A DNA stretch of 64,000 bases from Sphingomonas sp. HMP9 (lineage in GTDB: Bacteria > Pseudomonadota > Alphaproteobacteria > Sphingomonadales > Sphingomonadaceae): contig NZ_AP022673.1 in assembly GCF_013374115.1 (NCBI RefSeq), forward strand, positions 62,001-126,000, written 5' to 3'. The position numbers and the translations under genes are program-made. The notes beneath the pieces are model-generated. The model was not told the origin of the DNA. It saw only the letters and a program-made list of their open reading frames with translations, and ran no database searches. Numbering within the stretch: position 1 is the first letter of the stretch; every line of letters begins with the position of its first letter. Of this stretch, positions 38,845 through 46,610 are shown one piece after another.

Positions 38845-39605
38845 TATTCAAGCGCCGCATGTCCGGCCACCATGTTCGCCAGTCGCTCTACCGCGCCGCG
38901 ATTCGTCGCTGCGCGTTGCGTCGATACGAAGCCGAAGCGCAATTCCGCGGGATCGGCGGCGCTCGTTGCCGGCAGCCGACACGAGGCGTGGACTTCGCGG
39001 ACACCGGTGGCGAGGATCGCGGGCAACGTCTCCGGCGAGACCCCGCTGCCCGCAAGTATGATGATCCGACCCGCGGCCTGGCGGTGCAGCGCGGCCAGCA
39101 TCGCCACCCCGTCGATCGCCTTGGGGGCGCCGCCCGACGTCAGGATCCGGTCGAAGCTGAGTGCTACGGCGGACTCGAGCGCATCGGGCATGTCGCGACA
39201 CAGGTCGAACGCGCGGTGCAGCGTCAGCGACAGCGGACGTCCGCGCGCGGTGCCGAGCGCCTTGGCGTGCGTGACCCAGTCGGCAAGCGCAGCAAGATCA
39301 AGCCGGTGGTCGGCATCGAGCGCGCCGATGACGATCCCCGCCAAACCCGCTTCGGCCGCGGTGCGAATGTCGTCGGCGATCAGCGCCTGCTCGCGCGGCG
39401 TATAGACGAAGCCGCCTTCGCGCGGCCGCGCCAGGAGGTGGACGGGCACCGCCGAGGCTTCCGACGCAGCCGCCGCAGCGCGGATCAGCGACGCGGGCGG
39501 CGTAAGACCGCCGACCGCGAGCGCTGCGCACAGTTCGATCCGATCCGCGCCGCCGGCGATCGCCGTATCGATGCCGTGCAGATCCTCGACGCAGACTTCG
39601 AGCAT
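38844..39605 (-). CDS. cutC: CutC family protein
   Basis: 253 residues, TIM-barrel CutC fold. Typical segments are MLEVCVEDLHGIDTAIAGGADRIELC, LARPREGGFVYTPRE, LTLHRAFDLC, ILTSGGAPKA and ILAGSGV. It was originally linked to copper tolerance in E. coli, but that role is disputed and the true reaction is unknown. The ATG at 39605 is preferred; a GTG at 39644 that overlaps the upstream stop (GTGA) is possible. It is in operon with an aspartylglucosaminidase, so a part in GlcNAc or glycosylamine metabolism is worth considering. Confidence 0.88.
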   Translation of the reverse strand: MLEVCVEDLHGIDTAIAGGADRIELCAALAVGGLTPPASLIRAAAAASEASAVPVHLLARPREGGFVYTPREQALIADDIRTAAEAGLAGIVIGALDADHRLDLAALADWVTHAKALGTARGRPLSLTLHRAFDLCRDMPDALESAVALSFDRILTSGGAPKAIDGVAMLAALHRQAAGRIIILAGSGVSPETLPAILATGVREVHASCRLPATSAADPAELRFGFVSTQRAATNRGAVERLANMVAGHAALE

Positions 39606-39640
39606 CGTTCGCGCACCCCGCACCCTGTGTTCCGTGACGC

Positions 39641-40663
39641 TCACGCCTGGAACAGCGATCGCGCCTTCAGCACCGTCGTCTGGCCACGCGCGTCGGTGAC
39701 CGCGTAGGTAAAGCCCGGCAGCAAACAGAACGCACCGACATTGCCCTTGGTATCGAGCGCGAGGAAGCCGACCTGCACGCCGCGAATCGCATCGCCGCGC
39801 AGCTTGGCAATGTGCCGGACGACCTCTTCGCACGCCTGCTGCGGCGTCGACCCGCCGCGCATCGACGCGACGACGCGCGCCGAACCGGCGACGCGGGTGA
39901 CTTCCTCGCCGAGCCCGGTCGAGGTGGCACCGCCGACTCCCGCCTCCACGTAAAGCCCCGATCCGACCTGCGGCGAATCGCCGACCCGGCCGCGCATCTT
40001 GAACGCCATGCCGGAGGTCGTGCACGCTCCGGCCATGCGTTCGTCGGCCGCGCGTGCGAGCAGCCCGATGGTATCGTGATCGAGCGCGCCGCCCGGCGTA
40101 CGGGTGATTCGGTTTTCGCTATTGGCTTCGGGTTCGTATTTCGCGGTCTTGAGCCAGTCGCGCCACGCCTTTTCCGATTCCGGGGTCAGCAGCGACTGTT
40201 GCGGAAATCCCTGGTCCCGCGCGAACCGTGTCGCGCCTTCGCCGACGAGGAAGGTGTGCGGCGTCCGCTCCATTACGCGACGCGCGACGGAGATCGCATG
40301 CATCGTGTTCTCGAGCGCGGCGACGGCACCGACTCCGCCGACATCGTCCATGATGACCGCGTCCAGCGTGACGTGGCCGTCGCGGTCGGGATAGCCGGAA
40401 TAGCCGACGCTGTGGTTGGTCGGGTCGGCCTCGGGCACCATCGCGCCGGCCTCTACCGCATCGATCAGCGATCCACCCTTGGCGAGTTGCGCGAAGGCCA
40501 CTGCGTTGGCGGCGGCACCGAAATCCCATGTCGACAGGACCGTCGCACCCGTCGCGGGGGCGTCCGTGGCAGCGCCCGATCGGGCACGCGCCCGAGTCGC
40601 TGCGAATGGTATCATACCCAAGCCGCCCAAGCCGGCGAGCAACGACCGTCGCGTATTCTCCAT
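39641..40663 (-). CDS. N4-(beta-N-acetylglucosaminyl)-L-asparaginase (aspartylglucosaminidase)
   Basis: 340 residues from the ATG at 40663, with a Tat-type signal (NTRRSLLAGLGGLGM). It is an Ntn hydrolase that should self-cleave before the nucleophile Thr198 in DHDTIGLLA. TWDFGAAANAVA near the start, MRGRVGDSPQVGSGLY and GGATSTGLGEEV follow the aspartylglucosaminidase pattern; plain isoaspartyl peptidases are more distant. The enzyme cuts the GlcNAc-Asn bond of glyco-asparagine once the peptide and core fucose are gone. It is divergent from the TonB receptor and is the first gene of the pair with cutC. Confidence 0.92.
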   Translation of the reverse strand: MENTRRSLLAGLGGLGMIPFAATRARARSGAATDAPATGATVLSTWDFGAAANAVAFAQLAKGGSLIDAVEAGAMVPEADPTNHSVGYSGYPDRDGHVTLDAVIMDDVGGVGAVAALENTMHAISVARRVMERTPHTFLVGEGATRFARDQGFPQQSLLTPESEKAWRDWLKTAKYEPEANSENRITRTPGGALDHDTIGLLARAADERMAGACTTSGMAFKMRGRVGDSPQVGSGLYVEAGVGGATSTGLGEEVTRVAGSARVVASMRGGSTPQQACEEVVRHIAKLRGDAIRGVQVGFLALDTKGNVGAFCLLPGFTYAVTDARGQTTVLKARSLFQA

Positions 40664-40861
40664 CGGATCCCCCTTGCGTTCTTGGGCGCACGCTATCGCA
40701 AGGAAGGAGCCACCGCCAGTAGTGACGCCGATTTGCAACATTCCGACGCAAAAGTTCTAGACCGGTATTGTTTCGGCATTGACTGAAACTGCGTTTTGAC
40801 CAAACCACAAAGGGCAACCGGTATAGCGCTATCACGCAATCGGGTTTTTTTAGGGGTAGGT
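40664..40861. promoter_or_regulatory. Divergent control region of aspartylglucosaminidase and TonB receptor
   Basis: A 198-base space, less G+C-rich than its surroundings. ACCGGTAT occurs twice in direct orientation (40761-40768 and 40817-40824, 56 bases apart), the first inside TCTAGACCGGTATTG. The GGTAT core is shared with the candidate sites at 28.3 and 38.8 kb. Confidence 0.35.
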
Positions 40862-43800
40862 ATGAACTTCGGCCATTCTGTTTCGCGGATCGCGCTCGTC
40901 GGATCTCTCGTGTTTTCCGCTACCACGGCTTTCGCGCAGGATGTGCCCGCGCAGGGCGTGACGCCTGCCCAGGCCGCCGCTACGACGCCCGCCGAAGCCA
41001 AGGTCGAGGCGGATGCGACAACCGCAACCACCGCCGTCGATCGCGACACGCCGAAGGACGATACGATCGTCGTTACCGGATCGCGCATCCAGCGTCCCAA
41101 CATGACGTCGGCCGCCCCGATCACCTCGGTCACCGCGCAGGACATCCGCGCGCAGGCCGCGGTCAACGTCGAGGACGTGCTGAACCGCTTGCCGCAGATC
41201 GCGCCGGACAGCCAGCAGACCTATAACGACTCCGACGGTCGCCAGCGCATCAAGCTGCGCAGCCTCGGGTTCGAGCGCACGCTGGTCCTGATCGACGGCA
41301 AGCGTCTCGGCACGCAGAACGGCCAGGACGTCGGCATCATCCCGCCGTCGCTGCTCGAGCGGGTCGACGTGCTGACCGGCGGTGCCTCGTCGGTGTACGG
41401 GTCGGACGCGGTCGCCGGCGTCGTCAACTTCGTCCTGAAGAAGGATTTCGAAGGCGTTCAGATCGACGGCAATTATAATTTCTACAATCACAACAACAAG
41501 GACACGGTTGCGTCGTCGCTGGCGCGCTCGTCGGGCTTCAGCAGCCCGCGCGGCCTTACGAACGATGGCGGTCGCGCTGACATCACGCTGACCGCGGGCA
41601 AGAAGCTGTTCGACGGCGCGCTGCGGATCAACGGCTTCGTCAACTACAAGCATACCGACGAGGTATTGCTGTCGGCCCGGTCCAATTCGGGCTGCTACCT
41701 GACCCAGACCAGCCTGAACGCGCCGCTGTCGTGCGGCCTGACCCCGAGCAGCTCGACGAGCGGGCTCATCACGCCGCTCAGTGGCGCAAACGCCAACGCG
41801 CAGTACGTCAACAACCCCGACGGCACGCGTAATTTCGTGCCGTTCGGTCCGGGCGCCGGCAACGCCTCGAACTATTTCAGCAACTACGCGTACCAGCGCC
41901 CGTCCGAGCGCGTGAACGCCGGCGGTTTCGTCAGCCTCGACATCGCACCCGACGCCGAACTCTACGCATCGGGCATCTGGTTCCGCGACAAGTCGTACAA
42001 CAACTATCCGGCGATCGCCGGCGGCACCGTCCAGGTGAACTGCAACAACCCGTTCCTGTCGGGTACGCAGGCAACCGCGATCTGCGGCGCTGCTGCTGGC
42101 ACGGCTGCGACGGCACCGATCGACCTGCGCTATCGCCTGGGTGAGGGCAATGATCAGCCCGACGCCTATCTGAACACCGGCGTTCGCCTGACCGGCGGCG
42201 TCCGCGGCAAGGTTGGCAGCGCATGGACCTACGACGTCGGCGGCGTCTATGCCCGCAACCACCAGGACTACACGCCGAGCTTCGTCAACGCGGCGAACCT
42301 TCGGAACTCGATCAACGTCGGCGGCACGCGCGCCGCACCGACCTGCGCAACGACCACGGACGCGGCCTGCGTTCCCTTCGACGCGTTCAGCGCCGGCAAC
42401 ACCAACCCCGCGCTCATCGACTATCTGTATGACCAGGGTACGTCTGCAACCACCGGCACGCTGTACGACGTGCAGGCCAACCTCACCGGCGACCTCGGCA
42501 AATACGGCATCACCTCGCCGCTCGCCGAGCAGGGCGTCGCGATCGCGCTGGGTACGGAATATCGCAAGGATACGCTCAAATCGACCGCGGACAGCGTGTA
42601 TCGCGCAGGCCTTGGCGGCACCGACAGCTATCTGAAGCAGGACGTCTGGGAAGCCAATATCGAGGTTCAGGCGCCGCTGGTTCAGCACCAGCGCTTTGCC
42701 GACCTGTTGCAGGTTAACGGCGGTTACCGCGTGTCGAAGTACAGCAGCAATGCGAACACGTTCAACACGTGGAAGGTCGAGGGCATCTACGCCCCCATCA
42801 GCGACCTGACGTTCCGCGCGTCCTTCAACAAGGCGCAGCGCGCACCGACGGTGACCGAAATCCGCCAGGCGACCAACGTCGATTTCGCGTCGGGCGGCGC
42901 CGGCACGTTCAACGATTTCTGTGCGCCGACCGTCGTCAACGGCCCGAATGGCGTGACCTACGGCGCACCGATCGCGTCGCGTGAAGTGTGTCGTGCAACC
43001 GGCCTGTCCGACGCGCTCTACGGCAGCCAGACGCTGTTGTGCAGCAACGGCACCAGCCCGAACGGCTCGGCGGCGTGCACGGTGCGCTCGGGTGGCTTCA
43101 CCGCCGAACCGGAGACCGCTTACACGCAGACCTATGGCCTGATCGTGAAGCCGCGGTTCGTGAAGGGCTTGGTGTTCTCGGTCGATCGCTACCAGATCAA
43201 GATCAACGATTCGCTCGGCTATAACGACTTCAGCTATTACACCGATGGCTGCCAGCGTTCGAACGGCGACGCGTTCTTCTGCCAGGGCATCGTCCGCAAC
43301 CCCGGCACCGGTACGCTGTATTCGACGGCCGGCAGCAACCCGACCACCGGCTTCATCCGCCAGGGCACGACCAACTACTACACGTCGATCGCTCGCGGCT
43401 ATGATTTCCAGGCGCAGTACACGCTCGACCTCGCCGGCGCCGGCAAGATCGACTGGAACTTCAACGGATCGCTGGCGACCTTCGCGGGTGGCCAGGACTC
43501 GCCGGTCCAGCCGGAGCGCAACTGCGCTGGGTATTACGGCAATGGTTGCGGTCAGCTGCTTCCGAAATGGTCGCACGGCCTGCGCGCGACCTACACGACC
43601 GTCGACCGCGGCTTCAGCGCCTCGTTCAACTGGCGCTATGTCGGCTCGCTGACCAATGCGGACAATTCGGGGGATCCGGCGATCGGCGGCACGGACGCGC
43701 GTGCGCGGACCAGCTACTACCGGGTTTCGCCGAAGAGCTACTTCGACCTCGCGCTCAACTTCGCGATCGACAAGCAGTTCTCGCTGCGCCTGATCGCGAA

Positions 43801-43933
43801 CAACCTGCTCGACAAGAGCGCGCCGATCGTTCCGGACTCGTACAACGTCGCCCTCGCGCGCACGAACACGATCCCGCAGCGCTACGACTCGCTGGGCCGC
43901 AACCTGGCCGTGGGTGCGACCGTCCGGTTCTGA
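40862..43933 (+). CDS. TonB-dependent outer-membrane receptor
   Basis: 1,023 residues from the ATG at 40862, with a Sec signal peptide ending TTAFAQ. An Ala/Thr-rich linker leads to the TonB-box-like DDTIVVTGSRIQRPN. The plug domain contains NVEDVLNRLPQIAPD and ERVDVLTGGASSVYGSDAVAGVVNFVLKKD (split motif), and a long beta-barrel ends with VGATVRF and a terminal Phe. Large TBDRs of this class import oligosaccharides or peptides in sphingomonads and Caulobacter. No SusD partner is present. Divergence from aspartylglucosaminidase suggests it imports glycopeptide or glycan fragments. Confidence 0.93.
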   Translation: MNFGHSVSRIALVGSLVFSATTAFAQDVPAQGVTPAQAAATTPAEAKVEADATTATTAVDRDTPKDDTIVVTGSRIQRPNMTSAAPITSVTAQDIRAQAAVNVEDVLNRLPQIAPDSQQTYNDSDGRQRIKLRSLGFERTLVLIDGKRLGTQNGQDVGIIPPSLLERVDVLTGGASSVYGSDAVAGVVNFVLKKDFEGVQIDGNYNFYNHNNKDTVASSLARSSGFSSPRGLTNDGGRADITLTAGKKLFDGALRINGFVNYKHTDEVLLSARSNSGCYLTQTSLNAPLSCGLTPSSSTSGLITPLSGANANAQYVNNPDGTRNFVPFGPGAGNASNYFSNYAYQRPSERVNAGGFVSLDIAPDAELYASGIWFRDKSYNNYPAIAGGTVQVNCNNPFLSGTQATAICGAAAGTAATAPIDLRYRLGEGNDQPDAYLNTGVRLTGGVRGKVGSAWTYDVGGVYARNHQDYTPSFVNAANLRNSINVGGTRAAPTCATTTDAACVPFDAFSAGNTNPALIDYLYDQGTSATTGTLYDVQANLTGDLGKYGITSPLAEQGVAIALGTEYRKDTLKSTADSVYRAGLGGTDSYLKQDVWEANIEVQAPLVQHQRFADLLQVNGGYRVSKYSSNANTFNTWKVEGIYAPISDLTFRASFNKAQRAPTVTEIRQATNVDFASGGAGTFNDFCAPTVVNGPNGVTYGAPIASREVCRATGLSDALYGSQTLLCSNGTSPNGSAACTVRSGGFTAEPETAYTQTYGLIVKPRFVKGLVFSVDRYQIKINDSLGYNDFSYYTDGCQRSNGDAFFCQGIVRNPGTGTLYSTAGSNPTTGFIRQGTTNYYTSIARGYDFQAQYTLDLAGAGKIDWNFNGSLATFAGGQDSPVQPERNCAGYYGNGCGQLLPKWSHGLRATYTTVDRGFSASFNWRYVGSLTNADNSGDPAIGGTDARARTSYYRVSPKSYFDLALNFAIDKQFSLRLIANNLLDKSAPIVPDSYNVALARTNTIPQRYDSLGRNLAVGATVRF

Positions 43934-43992
43934 TGCTGGTGTAGCCTAGGCTCGTGTCGGCCGACGCGAGCCTCGGACGCCGAGTGAAAGAA

Positions 43993-44021
43993 CCCCGCAC
44001 TTTCGAGTGCGGGGTTTTTTT
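43993..44021 (+). terminator. Rho-independent terminator with TTCG tetraloop
   Basis: CCCCGCACT-TTCG-AGTGCGGGG followed by seven T. The 9-bp stem is perfect and the tetraloop is exceptionally stable. It ends the TonB receptor transcript 60 bases after the stop. Confidence 0.95.
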
Positions 44022-44251
44022 GTAGCTCCGGTCCCCGCGATGCCAAGTATCTACCGGGACGATGGCGGTAAACGCAGGGGGGCCCCTCTGGAAACCCTCA
44101 AGCATCGGATTTCAGCGCGACCGCGTCCCCGAACCGACCCGGCGCGCGTAGTTTGCCGTTGGCCGCACTGCGTCGCCATGCAACACGATGTGTTCAGGTT
44201 TTTCGGTGTAGCGTGGGAACGTCGCTGAAGGACAAGGTTCGAGGACGATCG
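44022..44251. other. Intergenic stretch before the beta-lactamase-like gene
   Basis: No convincing gene is seen. GGAAC-N16-GTT occurs at 44216-44239, but the predicted start would leave almost no leader before the ATG at 44252, so it is not called as a promoter. Confidence 0.5.
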
Positions 44252-45106
44252 ATGCGCGCACCCCAGTTTTCCCGGCTGCTTCTTCTCGGTATCGCGACAA
44301 GCGTCCTCGTCCCGGTACCGGCGGTGGCAAGCTCGCCGGCGCTTGTCGGCCTCGAGCGCGAGTTGAGCAAGCTGGTCGCGGAACGTCCCGGCGACTATGG
44401 CATCGCCGCGCTCGACCTGAGCGATGGCTCGACCGTCGCGGTCAATGGCGACATTCCCTTTCCGATGGCCAGCACGGTCAAGATCGCCATCGCTGCCGCC
44501 TACCTCGCCGATGTCGATCAGGGCCGACGCAGCCTCGGCGACATGGTCGTCGGCCGGCCCGCCGCGAAGGTCATGGAGTTGATGATCGTCCGCAGCGACA
44601 ACCAGGCAACCGACCAGTTGCTGGCCACGCTCGGCGGTCCGGTCGCCATCCAGCAGTGGCTGTGGTCACACAAGATACCCGGCATCCGGATGGACCGGAC
44701 CATAGCCCAGCTGCTTCGGGAGCGCGGCCACCTCGCCGACTATAAGGACGTCGCGACGCCCGTTGCCATGGTCACGCTTCTCCACAAGCTCGACAGCGGC
44801 ACCGTGCTGACCGCGCAAAGCCGGATGTTCCTGCTCGAACTGATGAGCCGATGCGCGACGGGTACGCGCCGCATCCGCGCGCTGCTTCCGGCCGGCACGC
44901 GGGTGGAGGACAAGACGGGCACGCTCGACGGTATCACCAACGATGTCGGGTTCATTACCATGCCCGACGGCCGCCGTGTCGCGGTCGCGGTGTTCGCGCG
45001 CGGGGGACGCGATCGCCAGCCCGTCATCGCCGAGGTGGCACGCGTGATCTACGACCGTTTCGCTGATAGCGTCCGTAACGCGGTCGCCATCTTCATGGGG
45101 ATGTAG
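44252..45106 (+). CDS. Class A beta-lactamase-like serine hydrolase lacking the omega-loop Glu
   Basis: 284 residues with a Sec signal peptide (about 1-27). The active-site Ser74-x-x-Lys77 (STVK), the SDN loop (Ser115-Asn117) and KTG (Lys221-Gly223) are all present. The region matching TEM RWEPELN reads RTIAQLL, so the general base Glu166 is Ile151 and Asn170 is Leu155; the downstream DYKDVATP still aligns with the TEM loop end. Without the Glu, deacylation of beta-lactams should be poor. It may bind penicillin or act on another periplasmic substrate. It should not be read as a resistance gene without tests. Confidence 0.85.
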   Translation: MRAPQFSRLLLLGIATSVLVPVPAVASSPALVGLERELSKLVAERPGDYGIAALDLSDGSTVAVNGDIPFPMASTVKIAIAAAYLADVDQGRRSLGDMVVGRPAAKVMELMIVRSDNQATDQLLATLGGPVAIQQWLWSHKIPGIRMDRTIAQLLRERGHLADYKDVATPVAMVTLLHKLDSGTVLTAQSRMFLLELMSRCATGTRRIRALLPAGTRVEDKTGTLDGITNDVGFITMPDGRRVAVAVFARGGRDRQPVIAEVARVIYDRFADSVRNAVAIFMGM

Positions 45107-45131
45107 CGGCGGTTGCCAGGCACATCGCGGA

Positions 45132-45410
45132 TCACTGAGCGGACGTTTTGATGTCCGTAATTTCGCTGTTCGAAAGGCCTGCAGGTTCCTCGTGCAGGAA
45201 CTTCAGGAGTTCGCCGATTTCCTGTGCGCCGAATGCGAGATCGAGATCGTCCATTCGGATGGTCACCGATGACCGCTCGTCGGCTGGCAGGCCGGCAACG
45301 ATATCGGCACACTCTTCCAGCGTTCCTCGTCCAAGCCCCGCCGGTTTCGGATCGTTAGACCCATCCGCCGAGTAGATCGTAGCCGGTTCGCTCAAGGGAT
45401 ACGTCGTCAT
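45132..45410 (-). CDS. Hypothetical protein, acidic, 92 aa
   Basis: I do not recognise this family. The protein is acidic and soluble, begins MTTYPLSEPATIYSADG, and has a central helix-like ECADIVAGLPADERSSVTIRMDDLDL and a final EEPAGLSNSEI. No signal, membrane segment or Cys is seen. The ATG at 45410 is preceded by GGAAGCGAG. Codon use matches the neighbours. It is convergent with the beta-lactamase-like gene and upstream of a hairpin that ends the DUF892 gene. Confidence 0.65.
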   Translation of the reverse strand: MTTYPLSEPATIYSADGSNDPKPAGLGRGTLEECADIVAGLPADERSSVTIRMDDLDLAFGAQEIGELLKFLHEEPAGLSNSEITDIKTSAQ

Positions 45411-45443
45411 CGTGCTCGCTTCCGTCGTGTAGCCGGATCAAGT

Positions 45444-45466
45444 CCCGCCGGCGTGACGCCGGCGGG
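45444..45466 (-). terminator. Perfect 10-bp hairpin after the DUF892 gene
   Basis: CCCGCCGGCG, a 3-base loop, then CGCCGGCGGG. It lies 9 bases after the DUF892 stop on the minus strand. No T-run follows. Confidence 0.5.
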
Positions 45467-45475
45467 TTAGGGGTC

Positions 45476-45979
45476 TTATTCGTCTTCGGCGTCGATGTTG
45501 ACGCTCGTCTCGGCGAGCTTCGTCATATATTCGTCGCCGCCATAGATGTCCTTGGTAGCGGCGCTCAGCATCTTGTGGTCGTCCTTAAGACCCAGCGCCT
45601 TGGCGTAGGCGGTGGCGGTGCCGAACCCGGCAATCCCGTAATGCGTCATCCGCTGATACTGCGCGATGATCATCACATCGAGCAGCGGACCCTTCTCGGG
45701 ACCTTCCTCGAGAACATGCTTGGTCGCTTCGGCGACAAGGCCTTCCATGCCCTTGCAATGCTCCTTCGACACCTTCTCGTCGTTCGATGCGATCAGGTCC
45801 TTCAGCAGATCGGTGTGCTTCTCGATATCCGCCTGCGACTTGGTCAGCATCTCCTTCAGCGATGCGTCGCTCGCCTTCGACGTGATCTTCTTCAAGACCT
45901 TCTTCATCTGGTCGTTGGCGGACCACAGGTCCTTCAGCTCGTCAGTGTAGATTTCCTGGAGATCTTCGGGTGCAGACAT
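45476..45979 (-). CDS. DUF892 ferritin-like protein (YciE/YciF type)
   Basis: 167 residues from the ATG at 45979, behind AAGGA. A four-helix ferritin-like fold is expected: EDLQEIYTDELKDLWSANDQM at the start, CKGMEGLVAEATKHVLEE and VMIIAQYQRMTHYGIAGFGTA with candidate di-metal Glu/His ligands. YciE/YciF proteins are induced by osmotic and general stress, but their function is unresolved. It lies 85 bases downstream of a Gly/Asp-rich gene with a similar AAGGACG leader, so the two may form a stress unit. Confidence 0.9.
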   Translation of the reverse strand: MSAPEDLQEIYTDELKDLWSANDQMKKVLKKITSKASDASLKEMLTKSQADIEKHTDLLKDLIASNDEKVSKEHCKGMEGLVAEATKHVLEEGPEKGPLLDVMIIAQYQRMTHYGIAGFGTATAYAKALGLKDDHKMLSAATKDIYGGDEYMTKLAETSVNIDAEDE

Positions 45980-46064
45980 AGGATCGTCCTTGTGCATCCA
46001 CCGTGCGGAATGCGCGGCGGCTGGTTTTTGAATTTCCGAATTGCAAACGCGCGATACGCCGAAC

Positions 46065-46529
46065 TCAGCCGGCGCCGGGCTGCTTCTGCTCGTCTTCATA
46101 GTCGGCGTCGGTACCGATCTTGCCGTTGGCCTCCGCCTCGGCGATGCCCGACGTCTCGACGACATCGATCGTGCGACCCTCGGCTGCGATCGCATGCGGT
46201 TCGCGATCGGCATCCGGGTCGGCGGCGATCGTCGTGCCGTCACCGCCACCCGAACCGGCAACGCCGTTGCCCGCGTTGCCACCGTCTTCGCCGGCCTGGC
46301 CACCGCCGTGATATGCGATGTCGCTCTGCCCACCATGCGCCATGAAACCGGTGTTCGTCTCGGTCTTGCCGGCATGTGGGTTGGGATAGGCGCCCCCACC
46401 GCTCTCGCCGCCTTCGCTGCGGCCGTGAACGCCGGAGCCATCGTTGCCGCGCGGCGCGTCCGAGACACCGTCCGGTGCGCCCTTGCTGGCGGGGTTGCCG
46501 GGAACGGGAGTATGAACCTTGTCACTCAT
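46065..46529 (-). CDS. Gly/Asp/Glu-rich low-complexity protein
   Basis: 154 residues from the ATG at 46529, behind AAGGACG. Glycine, Asp, Glu, Ala and His make up most of it (SEGGESGGGAYPNPHAGKTE), with no hydrophobic segment, so it is probably disordered and hydrophilic like a desiccation or hydrophilin-type protein. The C-terminus is acidic (GTDADYEDEQKQPGAG). The family is not recognised. It sits between a zinc alcohol dehydrogenase and DUF892, a grouping common in stress islands of alphaproteobacteria. Confidence 0.7.
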   Translation of the reverse strand: MSDKVHTPVPGNPASKGAPDGVSDAPRGNDGSGVHGRSEGGESGGGAYPNPHAGKTETNTGFMAHGGQSDIAYHGGGQAGEDGGNAGNGVAGSGGGDGTTIAADPDADREPHAIAAEGRTIDVVETSGIAEAEANGKIGTDADYEDEQKQPGAG

Positions 46530-46573
46530 CGGTACGTCCTTCTGAATGTAGCGGATCAAAATAAGGCCGCCAC

Positions 46574-46596
46574 GGTCCGCTCGAATGAAGCGGACC
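46574..46596 (-). terminator. Hairpin after the alcohol dehydrogenase gene
   Basis: GGTCCGCT and AGCGGACC pair around a 7-base loop, 15 bases after the stop at 46611. On the minus strand TTATTTT follows some 10 bases later. Confidence 0.5.
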
Positions 46597-46610
46597 GGGG
46601 CGGGGCGGGG

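Noticed and set aside
38844..39605. CutC as evidence of a copper-resistance island
   Set aside because: No copper transporters, CopA/B or CueR nearby; the context is amino-sugar metabolism.
40850..43576. Very long minus-strand open frame opposite the TonB receptor (908 codons)
   Set aside because: Val/Arg/Ala-rich with no motif; the receptor on the plus strand has signal, plug and barrel.
44216..44239. GGAAC-N16-GTT as EcfG promoter of the beta-lactamase-like gene
   Set aside because: The start point would fall a few bases before the ATG and remove the GAGG ribosome site.
44252..45106. Annotation as an antibiotic resistance beta-lactamase
   Set aside because: The deacylating Glu of the omega loop is missing.
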